A stretch of 64,000 nt of DNA from Mucilaginibacter sp. PAMC 26640 (lineage in GTDB: Bacteria > Bacteroidota > Bacteroidia > Sphingobacteriales > Sphingobacteriaceae), in NCBI GenBank assembly GCA_001596135.1, contig CP014773.1:1302001-1366000 (forward strand), read 5' to 3'. The position numbers were made by a program, and so were the translations under genes. This document shows positions 53,532 through 63,019 of the stretch, piece after piece; within the stretch, counting starts at the first letter, position 1; every line of letters begins with the position of its first letter. Below the pieces are notes generated by a model. That model did no database searches, was not told the DNA's origin, and saw only the letters and a list, made by a program, of their open reading frames with translations.

Positions 53532-54057
53532 TTAAGACTGTAAATTTTAGATAAACGTGTTTCATCCTAATAGTTCTCAATTACTGATTTGCGCAGCACC
53601 TATATGAAGTTATTAGGTTGATTGACTTATCAGGTATCTGGGGAATTGAGAATTATATTGAATTGGGTTTGCGGTTTCTTAGCGTAGCATGTTGAACGAA
53701 AATGATGCAGATGACGATAAAAAGACAGAAATAGAAGAGTATGTTTTGGTATGCTGTGCCAACATCTAATTGTTTAATTATATTATCGTACATTTCGTCC
53801 ATTTGAGTTCCTTTCCACAACAATTTGACTATCAGCCAAAACTAAGGCGGAAAAATGAAATTTTTAATAGTGACTACGATATTGACCGGTTATCGTGTAT
53901 GTTTCCCGTATTTGCTCATATTGATGATTATTGTTTGATAACAATATTTTGTGGGTGGTTGTGTAACCTGTTACTTGAAGGCTATCAAACTTATCTGAAA
54001 GATCTTAATGAGTACAAAATAAATTTAACGGCTTAGCGAACGTGCGAACAAACCATT
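53532..54057 (+). other. Gene-free stretch with an interrupted open frame
   Basis: 526 bp. One frame opens at ATG 53689, codes 26 residues (acidic, Asp/Glu/Lys-rich), meets TAA at 53767 and continues open in the same frame for 88 codons to 54036. It may be a decayed gene with one stop or chance. I see no family. Elsewhere only CCTAATA/TATTAGG and CTCAATT/AATTGAG short inverted repeats (53560-53660). Confidence 0.25.
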
Positions 54058-54065
54058 TATATTTG
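54058..54065 (+). promoter_or_regulatory. -7 element of the tRNA-Pro gene
   Basis: TATATTTG matches TAnnTTTG exactly, 13 bases before the mature 5' end. Confidence 0.6.
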
Positions 54066-54078
54066 TAACCCCAAAGTT

Positions 54079-54152
54079 CGGGATGTAGCGTAGCCAGGTA
54101 TCGCGCCAACATGGGGTGCTGGAGGCCGGAAGTTCGAATCTTCTCATCCCGA
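54079..54152 (+). tRNA. tRNA-Pro (anticodon GGG)
   Basis: 74 nt with a perfect acceptor stem CGGGATG/CATCCCG, T-arm GGAAG-TTCGAAT-CTTCT and anticodon loop ATGGGGT, giving anticodon GGG. The D-stem GCGT/TCGC has a T-T pair and the anticodon stem CCAAC/GCTGG has an A-C pair, so two mismatches. C1 at the 5' end and the sequence CGGGATGTAGCG are typical for tRNA-Pro. It reads CCC/CCU. The flanks (-7 element and terminator) argue for an active gene. Confidence 0.85.
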
Positions 54153-54202
54153 CATAAAAACAAAAGCCTTCAGAGCAACGTGTGAAGGCTTTTGTTTTTA
54201 TG
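54153..54202. terminator. 20-bp perfect bidirectional terminator
   Basis: Arms 54153-54172 and 54183-54202 are exact complements (AAAAACAAAAGCCTTC core), with a 10-nt loop. It closes the tRNA-Pro gene and the convergent RRM gene. Confidence 0.85.
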
Positions 54203-54215
54203 GATCCTTATATGA

Positions 54216-54590
54216 TCAAATCGCTCTTCTGGGCCTTTTGGTCCGCTCGGCGCTACCGGCACTACCACTATTGCGCGAGGTAGAAGAAGGCGCCCGGAAA
54301 CCACCGGTTCTGGGCCCGTTGAAGGGTTTTCTAACCGGTGCAGCAGGTTCTTCTTCGCGGATGCTGACACTTAAACTTTTTCCTTCCAGCATCGTGCCAT
54401 CCAAAGCTTCTATGGCAGTCTCGGCACCGGTACGGTCAACCATTTCTATAAAAGCATAGCCTTTGCACACGCGCGTTTTTTTATCACGTACAATTTTTAA
54501 TGTACTGATATCTCCATGAATTGCAAATAGCTTTGCTAACTCCAGTTCTCCCATTTCCAGTGGAAAACCTCCTACAAATAATTTAATCAT
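54216..54590 (-). CDS. RNA-binding protein, single RRM
   Basis: A 124-aa protein with one RRM (1-80): RNP2 L-F-V-G-G-F (4-9) and RNP1 K-G-Y-A-F-I-E-M (43-50). The tail is Arg/Ser/Pro/Gly-rich and basic. Such small RRM proteins are common in Bacteroidota and are thought to act as global RNA chaperones in place of Hfq, which is generally absent there. Confidence 0.93.
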   Translation of the reverse strand: MIKLFVGGFPLEMGELELAKLFAIHGDISTLKIVRDKKTRVCKGYAFIEMVDRTGAETAIEALDGTMLEGKSLSVSIREEEPAAPVRKPFNGPRTGGFRAPSSTSRNSGSAGSAERTKRPRRAI

Positions 54591-54780
54591 CTAATAATAC
54601 TCCTGCACAAATATGCGCCTCAAACTATAATAACGCTAATATGTTTTGAATGTTTTAAAGTAATTCTAAGCAAATTACCTGACTAAAGTTATTAATTTTT
54701 TGCCAATCCTATAGCGATCATGAATTATTTTCCGCATGTGCTTTTAAGTACATTTCGCCGGCAAAATAACCAATAGCGCA

Positions 54781-54807
54781 AAAAAAGACGGGCAATCGCT
54801 TCCCGCC
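54781..54807 (-). terminator. Intrinsic terminator after the OmpA lipoprotein gene
   Basis: On the minus strand GGCGGG, loop, CCCGTC (one G-T pair) is followed by six T, 25 bp after the stop codon. Confidence 0.7.
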
Positions 54808-54831
54808 TTTAAGCTATCGTTTAAACACCTG

Positions 54832-55689
54832 TTATTGTTTCTCAGGAGCTTTATTGATCAGTTCCATAAACTGGTCGAGTTTTGGGGTAATAATAATTTG
54901 GGTGCGCCTGTTTTGCACTTTACCGCTTTCGGTTGCGTTATCAGCAACAGGGTTATACTCGCCGCGACCACCGGCGGTTAAGCGTTTAGGATCTACCTGG
55001 TAGGTGTTTTGCAGGGCCTGCACTACAGAGGATGCCCTTAAAGCACTCAGATCCCAATTGTTACGGATGTTTTTTTGGCTGATAGGGATATTATCGGTAT
55101 TGCCCTCTACCAATACATCATAGGTGCTGTAATCTTTAATGATCTTAGCTATTTTGCCTAACGTAGCACCTGCCTTGTCGGAGATTTCGTAGCTGCCTGA
55201 TTTATACAGCATATTGTCAGATAAAGAGATGTAAACCACACCCTTTAGTACCTGTATATTCACGTCCTGTGTTTCCTGAGCGCTTAACGAGCGGGTAAGA
55301 TTGTTGGTTAATACCATGTTAAGCGAGTCGCTTTTGTTTTTGGCATTTACCAGTTGTTGAATATACTTGTTAGAGCTGTTGATCTCATCAACCAGTTTTG
55401 AGATATTTACGTTACCCTGGCTGCTGGAGTTTAAGCATTTGTTTAAAGCCTCTTGTAACTGTTTCGCGTTTGACCGTTCTGATGCTAATTGTTCTTCCAG
55501 GCTGGTTACGCGGCCACTTGCTACAGCCAGGTTGCGTTCGCTTAAAAGGTATCTGCCTTTTAAATCGCGGGTGTTGCTGTCCAGCTGGTTATAGTTGGTT
55601 TGTAACTCTTTATATTTTTTTGAGCTTACGCAACTTTGCGTCGCCACTGCCAAAACAAGCAATGCCGGTATAATTAATTTGATTTTCAT
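54832..55689 (-). CDS. OmpA-family peptidoglycan-binding lipoprotein
   Basis: A 285-aa lipoprotein (lipobox T-Q-S-C, Cys20), a coiled coil at about 25-140, and a C-terminal OmpA domain (about 150-275) with V-L-V-E-G-N-T-D-N-I-P-I, N-N-W-D-L-S-A-L-R-A and N-R-R-T-Q-I-I-I. The Asp and Arg bind diaminopimelate. It links the outer membrane to the cell wall, in the manner of Pal or MotB-like proteins. Confidence 0.92.
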   Translation of the reverse strand: MKIKLIIPALLVLAVATQSCVSSKKYKELQTNYNQLDSNTRDLKGRYLLSERNLAVASGRVTSLEEQLASERSNAKQLQEALNKCLNSSSQGNVNISKLVDEINSSNKYIQQLVNAKNKSDSLNMVLTNNLTRSLSAQETQDVNIQVLKGVVYISLSDNMLYKSGSYEISDKAGATLGKIAKIIKDYSTYDVLVEGNTDNIPISQKNIRNNWDLSALRASSVVQALQNTYQVDPKRLTAGGRGEYNPVADNATESGKVQNRRTQIIITPKLDQFMELINKAPEKQ

Positions 55690-55953
55690 ATACTTATGTT
55701 TTTGATATTAAATTAGTTAAGGGTGAGGTTTACGTACTTAACGCTTTTTAGTTGTAGATAGTGCATCATAGCTCATAAATGAGAAAAGGAGAATGCGGTG
55801 TAATAATGTCTGCAGCGTAATTGCGCAGCTCTCAGTATTTAAAAAATACGCCAGATTGCAGCAGTGGCATCTGGCAAAATATATTTACCTTATCAGAAAC
55901 TTTTATAAGCGGTGTTTTCGTATAACGCTACGTAGTTAAAATCAATCAAATTA

Positions 55954-58170
55954 ATGTATATCAATCACATACGCTTTTTTAAATTAAGCGTAGCTTTTTT
56001 AGTTTTACTAAATTATGCGCCACTTCGGGCTAGTACCCCTGGTGTTCGGGTTGATAGCATTAAGAATTTATTGGCAACGTCATTAAAAGCACAGGCGCCT
56101 GCAGATACCTCCACCATCAATAGCCTTAACAAACTTGCCGAGGATTATTTTCAATCTAACCCGGACAGCGCATTTTACTATGGCCAAAAAGGTGTTACCC
56201 TTTCTCGCAAAATTAAATACGATAAAGGCATTGCAGATGGTTTGTTGCAAACGGGGCATGTAAACTATTTTAAGGGCCGATCAGACAAGGCGCAGAAAGA
56301 TTTTGATGAGGCGATAGTTATTTTTAAACGGTTGGGAAACTATAAAGGGTTAAGCGCTTGCTATGTTTACCTCGGGCGTATGTATACCCTGCTGGCGGAT
56401 TATAGGCAGGCCCTTATCTACCTCAACCAGGCCTTGCTTATAACCCAAAAAATTAAAGACGAAAAAGCCCTGACTGATATTTACAAAAACATCGGTGTGG
56501 TTCATTACAGCAAGGGTGACCTATCCAAAGCGCTGGACTTTTATTATAAAGCGCTGTTTATAGCTGTAAAAAACCACTACACCGGGCCATCTGCCGAGCT
56601 GTACAATGATATAGGCCTGGTACTGCAAAACATGGAGGTGTATCAAAAAGCTATTGACAATTATCAACGGGCACTTGATCTGTTTGAGGGTACAAAGAAT
56701 TACCAGGCCATTGCTACCATAAACGAAAACATTGGTGAAGTGCTGTTGGCTCAGAAAGAATACACAAAGGCTATTGGTTACCTGAGCACCTCCCTAAAGG
56801 TTGCAAAAAGCCAGGGAGATATTGATGGCTTGTGCTCATTATATACCGATTTAGGATTGTGCTACGCCAATCAGGGCCGGGGTGAGTTGGCTATCAAATA
56901 CCTTGATACTGCGCTAAGCATATCAAGCAAGTACAAATATGTGTTTAACCAGGCGTACGCGTTAATTGGTTTGTCTACTGCGTACAACATGCAAAAAGAT
57001 TATAGTAAAGCCTACAGCCACGCTATGAGAGGCCAGGCGCTGGCCATTCAGCTGGGAAATTTACAGGTAAGAGCAAATGCCGCGCTGCAACTAAGCAAAA
57101 CGCTGGCCGGCCTGGGGCGGTTTGATGATGCCTATTTGTATCTCAATCAGTATATGGAGCTCAAAACCAAGCTCAAGGCTAATGAAAGTATCCAAAAACT
57201 CACCTCGTATAATTATGAGTTAGATTTCAGCACCAAAGAACAGCACTTACAGGAACAGCAGAGGGAACAGACACTGCTTTATAAGCAAAAAATTTCTGAA
57301 CAGCGGTCACTCAATATCATTTTCGGGATCATCATTTTAGCGATGGTGATCATCCTGGCAAGTTACTACCGGCAAAAACGTCAACAGCAAAAAATAAATG
57401 CGCGGCTCGAAGAAAAGAACAGGGAAGTGGTGCTGCAAAAAATAAGCCTCGATGAACAAACCTACGAACTAAACGATCTGAATAAATTAAAAGACAGACT
57501 GATTTCAATACTGGCACATGATCTCCGGGCGCCGTTAAGTACGCTCCGCGGGATGTTTGATCTGTTAGTAGATGATTCTATCACCCATGAGGAAATGCTG
57601 GCGATGATTCCCGAAGTGCTAAAGAAACTGGAGTACACGTCTGACTTTTTAGATACGCTGCTTTTTTGGATCAATAGCCAAATGGAAAGTTTTGTGAGTT
57701 CGGTAACAACCTTTTCGGTATCCGATATAATAAATTGCGAGATAGATAATTATCGCGATGCGGCGAACCATAAGGGCGTAACGTTAATCGGGACTGTTCC
57801 GCAAGGGCTAATGGGCTCCGCAGATCCTAATTCTATCCGGATCGTTATCAGGAATTTAATTACCAATGCCATCAAGTTTACGGGTAAGGGTGATACTATT
57901 GAAGTGTCTTCGGGTTTTCAGGATGATGATACTATAATGGTAACCATAAAAGATACAGGTGTGGGCATGCCCGTGCAACAGGCCGCCAAACTATTCAAAA
58001 CCAAAGTAGACAGTAAAACCGGAACTAATAACGAGCTTGGAACCGGCCTTGGCCTGCTATTTTGCAAAGATCTGGTAGAAAAATGTAACGGCAAGATCTG
58101 GGTAACCAGCGAACCGGGCATTGGTACGGTGTTTTCGTTTACCCTCCCTGCAGGTAAGCACATAAACTAA
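55954..58170 (+). CDS. TPR-containing sensor histidine kinase
   Basis: A 738-aa protein: signal sequence (11-24), seven or eight TPR units in the periplasm (about 60-400), a coiled coil, one membrane segment (about 453-471: I-I-F-G-I-I-I-L-A-M-V-I-I-L-A), a second coiled coil, HisKA with H522 in I-L-A-H-D-L-R-A-P-L-S and HATPase (about 625-735) with N-L-I-T-N-A-I-K-F-T, D-T-G-V-G-M-P and G-T-G-L-G-L. There is no receiver domain, so it must phosphorylate a separate regulator. Three single-domain receivers lie in this window. Ligand unknown. Confidence 0.93.
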   Translation: MYINHIRFFKLSVAFLVLLNYAPLRASTPGVRVDSIKNLLATSLKAQAPADTSTINSLNKLAEDYFQSNPDSAFYYGQKGVTLSRKIKYDKGIADGLLQTGHVNYFKGRSDKAQKDFDEAIVIFKRLGNYKGLSACYVYLGRMYTLLADYRQALIYLNQALLITQKIKDEKALTDIYKNIGVVHYSKGDLSKALDFYYKALFIAVKNHYTGPSAELYNDIGLVLQNMEVYQKAIDNYQRALDLFEGTKNYQAIATINENIGEVLLAQKEYTKAIGYLSTSLKVAKSQGDIDGLCSLYTDLGLCYANQGRGELAIKYLDTALSISSKYKYVFNQAYALIGLSTAYNMQKDYSKAYSHAMRGQALAIQLGNLQVRANAALQLSKTLAGLGRFDDAYLYLNQYMELKTKLKANESIQKLTSYNYELDFSTKEQHLQEQQREQTLLYKQKISEQRSLNIIFGIIILAMVIILASYYRQKRQQQKINARLEEKNREVVLQKISLDEQTYELNDLNKLKDRLISILAHDLRAPLSTLRGMFDLLVDDSITHEEMLAMIPEVLKKLEYTSDFLDTLLFWINSQMESFVSSVTTFSVSDIINCEIDNYRDAANHKGVTLIGTVPQGLMGSADPNSIRIVIRNLITNAIKFTGKGDTIEVSSGFQDDDTIMVTIKDTGVGMPVQQAAKLFKTKVDSKTGTNNELGTGLGLLFCKDLVEKCNGKIWVTSEPGIGTVFSFTLPAGKHIN

Positions 58171-58195
58171 TTATAAGCACCCCAAGCAGGCCGCT

Positions 58196-58396
58196 TTATA
58201 TTAAATTGCTTTCGTTTTCTGCATCGTCCTCGCTTTTCTTTTTATCAACTAGCTCAATCAAGATTTCACTATCAATAAAGTCGTTTTGTTTCTTAGAAGG
58301 AGGCGGGGCTGCACCAGTTACGGCAATGCCTGTAAGGGCCAAAAATAAGAAGAGCACAAGGCTGCAAAGCCTCAGAAATTGCTTGAATTTTTTCAC
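58196..58396 (-). CDS. Small membrane or secreted hypothetical protein
   Basis: A 66-aa protein: basic N-terminus, hydrophobic 9-29, then Pro-rich P-P-P-S-K-K and a strongly acidic tail with Glu/Asp/Lys. It could be a single-pass membrane protein or a signal peptide with an acidic mature peptide. Similar short proteins are found in Sphingobacteriaceae as far as I recall. Function unknown. Confidence 0.6.
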   Translation of the reverse strand: MKKFKQFLRLCSLVLFLFLALTGIAVTGAAPPPSKKQNDFIDSEILIELVDKKKSEDDAENESNLI

Positions 58397-58464
58397 ATGA
58401 AATAAAATAAAGCATTATAGCCGGGTAGGTATTAAACCAATTGAAGAAGGTGGTGTAACTTGGG

Positions 58465-58878
58465 CTAACTTAATCCCGCGGCATATTGCAGGTGCTTCAC
58501 CTGGAAAGCAAGTGAAGGTTTAATATTAAGAGCGCGCTGCACCTGGGTGCGCGATTGATGGCCAATGTACCGGGTAAACAGTATCGGCTTTGGATAAACA
58601 GATAATTGGGCATTAATCAGGATATGGTGTTTAACCTGAAACTGCGGCCACTCTTGACCGCATTGTAGTTTGGGGGCACTCTTTATGCAAAGTTCAATTT
58701 GATGAACTGAAGTGCTTTCATGAACATGGCGCACTTTTTTGATGTGCCCCGAAATAAAAAACAGGCCCAACAATAGCGCAACAGTAATCGTTGTGCGTTT
58801 AACGTAGCCGTACAGGCTATTATTTATTGTGCCGGTTAGCATTGATATAAAGATATAATATTTTTTTAGTTTACTCAT
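58465..58878 (-). CDS. Hypothetical protein with one membrane segment
   Basis: A 137-aa frame with a hydrophobic segment at about 29-44 and a basic, His-rich C-terminal part. No family recognised. It lies in a stretch (58397-59028) otherwise free of genes and is divergent from the 59029 gene, whose promoter starts 34 bp upstream of this start. In-frame ATG at residue 14 is an alternative. It may be real or chance. Confidence 0.4.
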   Translation of the reverse strand: MSKLKKYYIFISMLTGTINNSLYGYVKRTTITVALLLGLFFISGHIKKVRHVHESTSVHQIELCIKSAPKLQCGQEWPQFQVKHHILINAQLSVYPKPILFTRYIGHQSRTQVQRALNIKPSLAFQVKHLQYAAGLS

Positions 58879-58911
58879 AATTGATCTTCTCAGCCTTTTA
58901 TATGGTAAATG

Positions 58912-58941
58912 TTGTATTTGTCGGAATTTAATTTTACTTTG
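58912..58941 (+). promoter_or_regulatory. Possible promoter for the 59029 gene
   Basis: TTG (58912-58914), 19-bp spacer, TTACTTTG (58934-58941), one base off TAnnTTTG. A perfect palindrome TAACAATATTGTTA (58996-59009) lies between it and the ATG and may be an operator. Confidence 0.5.
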
Positions 58942-59028
58942 CGTAACAAAACAACTTTCCCTGCGTTAAACTATATTATACCGGGGCAGTCATAATAACA
59001 ATATTGTTAACCTTAAACACCGCATGTT

Positions 59029-59412
59029 ATGTTAAAAAGCTATCAATCCATTTATGTATCTTTTTACAGGTGGAACTTTAAAAACTTTGGGCAGGGTAGA
59101 AGCTTGCCAGAATTTAAATCAATTTTTAACGTAAGTTTTTTGCTGGTTGTGCTGCTTACCAACGCTATGTTATTCACCAAGCTAATGATCAAAGGCCAGT
59201 TCATCAACATTGGGATGGGCACCTGCCTGGCTATCGTTGTAGGCGCGGTTTTTTTCTTGCTCATCAATCACCTGATCCTCTTAAACAACAAATGGTTTAG
59301 TAAAGTTAATTTGCACATGGCGCACATTACTACCCGCCGTAATATGAACCTATGTTCTGCAGCTTTGCTGCTTAACGTTTTTATAGCCTGTGGGTTAAGT
59401 TTTATCTGCTAA
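59029..59412 (+). CDS. Three-segment membrane hypothetical protein
   Basis: A 127-aa protein with hydrophobic segments at about 34-50, 62-82 and 108-126. A basic N-terminus suggests it stays cytoplasmic. I recognise no family. It has its own promoter-like sequence and is followed by an AT-rich gap. Function unknown. Confidence 0.65.
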   Translation: MLKSYQSIYVSFYRWNFKNFGQGRSLPEFKSIFNVSFLLVVLLTNAMLFTKLMIKGQFINIGMGTCLAIVVGAVFFLLINHLILLNNKWFSKVNLHMAHITTRRNMNLCSAALLLNVFIACGLSFIC

Positions 59413-59614
59413 AACTACCCATGCTCAGGATTTTTAAGGCCCACATTTTGCGCCTTTTTTATTGCAATGCTTTTTGGGTATGATGAGCAAGCATTGTTTG
59501 TGCAATTCTTTTTGCGAATTGTATTTCTGAATAGGCTTCCGCAGATAAAACATCAGTCTATTATCAAAACGAAGTTTTATTCTATATCTTTCGCTGAGAT
59601 ATCCCGGTTAATTA

Positions 59615-60643
59615 ATGAGCGACAAGCGAGACTTCAGGTTGAACAATTTTGATTTGCTACGGTTACTGGCGGCAATAGAAGTGATTTTCGATCATTATTT
59701 TGAGCATCTTAAAATACCTTTGAGTCACACCTGGTTAAAAATCATTTACTTGTTCCCGGGGGTGCCCGTTTTTTTTATTATTAGCGGTTATCTTATCTCG
59801 GCATCCTATGAACGTAACAGCGGGTTAAAAAACTATGCCCGTAATCGTGCGCTTAGAATTTACCCTGGCCTTTGGGGCTGTATAATAGTCACACTAGTTG
59901 TTTTTACTTTAACCGGAGTGAATTTTCTCAATAAGGAAACAATAGCCTGGCTGCCGGCTCAGTTGACGGGTCTTATTTACACACCCCACTTTTTGGCCAA
60001 TTACGGCTTCGGTTCCTACAACGGTAGTTTGTGGACCATCCCTATCGAACTACAGTTTTATATGGTGCTGCCTGTTTGCTTTTTGCTGGCACCGAAACGT
60101 CAAATGAATTTTTGGTTCATTACTTTATTTTTAGGGTTTGTAGTGCTGTATATCGCCTGCAGCCTGCTGCCGCTTAGCAGCAAGTTAACAAAGCTACTCG
60201 ACTACACCTTTATACCGCATTTCTACCTTTTTTTACTGGGCGTTATTTTCCAAAGGCTGCGCATCTATCAATCCGCGTTTATTTATGGCAAGGCGCTTTA
60301 CTGGATAGTTCCATACGTTGCTTTTACCTTGTTCTTTTTCGACAGGATAGAGGCGGTTTACTTTACACTTATGCAGTTTATATTCCTCGCTTTCACGTTG
60401 CTGTCCATGGCGTACACCTTGCCTGGTTTGGCCGGTAAACTGCTGCGGCGAAACGATATTTCTTATGGTATTTATATGTATCACGGGCTCATCATTACCA
60501 TAGCCGTTGAATTAAAATGGGTAGGTTACCTCAGCATTCCCGTTCTGATATTACTAACCGTTGTGCTTGCTGCCTTATCCTGGTTCTTTATCGAAAAGCC
60601 CTTTATTAAGCGGAAAGAGCGAACGATACATACGGTGGATTGA
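59615..60643 (+). CDS. Acyltransferase 3 family membrane protein
   Basis: A 342-aa integral membrane O-acyltransferase with about ten membrane segments. Conserved Arg16 (L-L-R-L-L-A-A) and His27 (F-D-H-Y-F) form the usual R-x10-H pair, followed by G-V-P-V-F-F-I-I-S-G-Y-L-I and R-A-L-R-I-Y-P-G. It adds acyl groups to surface sugars such as O-antigen, exopolysaccharide or peptidoglycan. No neighbour points to the substrate. Confidence 0.92.
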   Translation: MSDKRDFRLNNFDLLRLLAAIEVIFDHYFEHLKIPLSHTWLKIIYLFPGVPVFFIISGYLISASYERNSGLKNYARNRALRIYPGLWGCIIVTLVVFTLTGVNFLNKETIAWLPAQLTGLIYTPHFLANYGFGSYNGSLWTIPIELQFYMVLPVCFLLAPKRQMNFWFITLFLGFVVLYIACSLLPLSSKLTKLLDYTFIPHFYLFLLGVIFQRLRIYQSAFIYGKALYWIVPYVAFTLFFFDRIEAVYFTLMQFIFLAFTLLSMAYTLPGLAGKLLRRNDISYGIYMYHGLIITIAVELKWVGYLSIPVLILLTVVLAALSWFFIEKPFIKRKERTIHTVD

Positions 60644-60832
60644 CATATTCCCTAAAACGAGGTTAGTTCTTAGTGGCTGATAATACCTGCAAAAAAGCTG
60701 GCATTTTGACTGGTGTGAGGTTAATTTTCTGGTTTGGAAAGGTTTAAAAAAGCACCTGATCAACTCGGCTAAGCGGTTATCCTCCTCTCAAAAAAAATCT
60801 ATATCTTTCGGTTTATAAAAACCTTATCAATT

Positions 60833-62371
60833 GTGTTAGTTAAAACCTTTGGGAGTGCGGTTTATGGGATCCAGGCGATAACCATAACCGTGGAAGTGAA
60901 TATTGCATCCGGCACCAAATACTTTGTAGTGGGCCTCCCGGATGTAGCCATTAAGGAAAGTTATTTCCGCATAGATTCTGCCCTGAAGAATTGTGGCTAC
61001 CGGATGCCACGCCAGCAGGTGGTGGTTAACATGGCCCCTGCGGATATCAAAAAAGAAGGATCCTCTTATGACCTTACCATTGCCGTTGGCGTATTGGCAG
61101 CCTCAGGGCAGATAGAATCTGACGAGCTGGATATATACCTCATTATGGGCGAGCTGTCATTAGATGGCAGTCTGCAGCCGATAAAAGGTGCTTTGCCGAT
61201 TTCTGTACAAGCCCGAAAAGAGAAATATAAAGGCTTCATCCTTCCCAAGCAAAATGCCAGAGAGGCCGCCATTGTAAATGAACTTGAGGTTTACGGTGTG
61301 GAAAATATTAAACAGGTTGCCGACTTTTTTAATGGCACCGGCTTGTTAGAGCGGGAGGTAGTTAATACAAGGGAAGAGTTTTATGACAGCCTTACCAATT
61401 ACGATAGCGATTTTAGTGACGTACGCGGGCAGGAAAATATCAAACGCGCGTTGGAGATTGCTGCTGCCGGTGGCCATAACGTAATACTGATCGGCCCGCC
61501 GGGGGCTGGAAAAACCATGCTGGCCAGGCGCCTGCCATCTTTATTGCCGCCACTGAGCTTACATGAATCTTTAGAAACCACCAAGATCCATTCCGTCGCA
61601 GGGAAATTATCCGCTGCCGATGCGTTGGTAACTACCCGGCCATTCAGATCGCCGCATCACACCATTAGCGATGTAGCACTTGTGGGCGGAGGGAGCAACC
61701 CGCAGCCCGGCGAGATTTCGCTGGCGCATAATGGCGTGTTGTTTTTGGATGAATTCCCCGAATTTAAACGCAGCGCACTGGAGGTGATGCGCCAGCCACT
61801 GGAGGAACGCCGGGTAACCATATCCCGTGCTAAATTTACGGTAGATTATCCGAGCAGTTTTATGCTGATAGCCAGCATGAACCCATGCCCTTGCGGTTAT
61901 TATAACCACCCGGAGAAAGAGTGTATTTGCCCGCCCGGTACGGTACAAAAATATTTAAGCAAGATCTCTGGCCCGCTGCTGGATAGGATTGATCTGCATG
62001 TGGAAGTTACCCCGGTGAATTTTAGCGAATTATCATCTGACCGGCTTGCGGAAAAAAGCGAGTTTATTCGCGACAGGGTGATCCTGGCCCGGGAAAAGCA
62101 AACCGAGCGATTTGGAACCAAGCCAGATTTGCATGCAAACGCGCAGATGAGCCCGCAAATGGTTAGGGAGATTTGCAAAATAAGCCAGGCCGGGCAAACT
62201 TTGCTAAAAAAAGCGATGGAAAAACTGGGGCTTTCCGCGCGTGCTTATGACCGTATATTGAAGGTATCGCGCACCATTGCGGACCTGGCAGGCAGCGACG
62301 AAATTTTACTGGAGCACCTGGCAGAAGCGATCCATTTTAGAAGTTTGGATAGAGAAGGGTGGGCGGGATAA
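60833..62371 (+). CDS. YifB/ComM family Mg-chelatase-like AAA ATPase
   Basis: A 512-aa protein with an N-terminal Lon-like ChlI domain (1-165), an AAA+ Mg-chelatase domain (about 195-400) with Walker A G-P-P-G-A-G-K-T (221-228) and Walker B L-F-L-D-E-F-P-E-F, a zinc-type C-P-C-G-Y-Y segment and a C-terminal helical domain ending in A-I-H-F-R-S-L-D-R. It starts at GTG. ComM is a branch-migration helicase in transformation. Confidence 0.93.
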   Translation: MLVKTFGSAVYGIQAITITVEVNIASGTKYFVVGLPDVAIKESYFRIDSALKNCGYRMPRQQVVVNMAPADIKKEGSSYDLTIAVGVLAASGQIESDELDIYLIMGELSLDGSLQPIKGALPISVQARKEKYKGFILPKQNAREAAIVNELEVYGVENIKQVADFFNGTGLLEREVVNTREEFYDSLTNYDSDFSDVRGQENIKRALEIAAAGGHNVILIGPPGAGKTMLARRLPSLLPPLSLHESLETTKIHSVAGKLSAADALVTTRPFRSPHHTISDVALVGGGSNPQPGEISLAHNGVLFLDEFPEFKRSALEVMRQPLEERRVTISRAKFTVDYPSSFMLIASMNPCPCGYYNHPEKECICPPGTVQKYLSKISGPLLDRIDLHVEVTPVNFSELSSDRLAEKSEFIRDRVILAREKQTERFGTKPDLHANAQMSPQMVREICKISQAGQTLLKKAMEKLGLSARAYDRILKVSRTIADLAGSDEILLEHLAEAIHFRSLDREGWAG

Positions 62372-62583
62372 GCCCCTCATTAAATGCTTTGACAATAGGC
62401 CGTTTGATGTAACATGTTTGTTATAGTGCTTTTAATGTGTTCATTTGATTGCAGTTACCTTATTTTTATAAGGGCAAACAAATGGGCCTGTCCGTCAAAT
62501 TGGATGTTTAAACACCCTTGGCGTTTTAATTAAAAAATTTGCATCTTTTAAAAGTAATTTATAGCTTCACCCGCTCATCCCCT

Positions 62584-62958
62584 ATGAATAAAGTGCCCAA
62601 AAAAATTATTATTTTCGATGATGACGAGGATATCTTGTCAATCTGCAGCTACATATTAGAGGAACAAGGCTGGGAGGTAAGCACCTTTACCGATTGTAAT
62701 GATATTATAGAAAAAGTTTCTGGTATTATGCCAGACGTGATCCTGATGGACAATTGGATCCCGGATGCAGGCGGCATTGTTGCTACACAAACGTTAAAGA
62801 AAGATGATAAACTGAAAAATATACCCGTTGTTTATTTTTCTGCTAACAGCGATATCCAATTATTGGCAGACCATGCCGGTGCAGAAACATACCTTGCTAA
62901 ACCGTTTGATCTGGAAGAATTGGAACGAGTGATCAGTACCGTTTTGATAGATCAGTAG
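62584..62958 (+). CDS. Stand-alone response-regulator receiver
   Basis: A 124-aa REC domain starting at the ATG at 62584. A TTG 45 bp upstream would add a non-family leader. Acidic pocket D12-D14, phosphorylation site Asp56 in L-M-D-N-W-I-P, Lys106 in A-K-P-F. There is no output domain. It is the third single-domain receiver of the window. Confidence 0.9.
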   Translation: MNKVPKKIIIFDDDEDILSICSYILEEQGWEVSTFTDCNDIIEKVSGIMPDVILMDNWIPDAGGIVATQTLKKDDKLKNIPVVYFSANSDIQLLADHAGAETYLAKPFDLEELERVISTVLIDQ

Positions 62959-62977
62959 GCATTCATATTATTTATTT

Positions 62978-63014
62978 AAAAAGCCATCTGGAATTTCCAG
63001 ATGGCTTTTTTTTT
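62978..63014. terminator. Bidirectional terminator
   Basis: AAAAAGCCATCTGGAA (62978-62993) and TTCCAGATGGCTTTTT (62995-63010) with T-tracts on both sides. It serves the receiver gene and the convergent barrel gene. Confidence 0.8.
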
Positions 63015-63019
63015 TAGCA

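Noticed and set aside
59467..59652. 61-codon ORF before the acyltransferase
   Set aside because: It overlaps the acyltransferase start in another frame and has no coding features.
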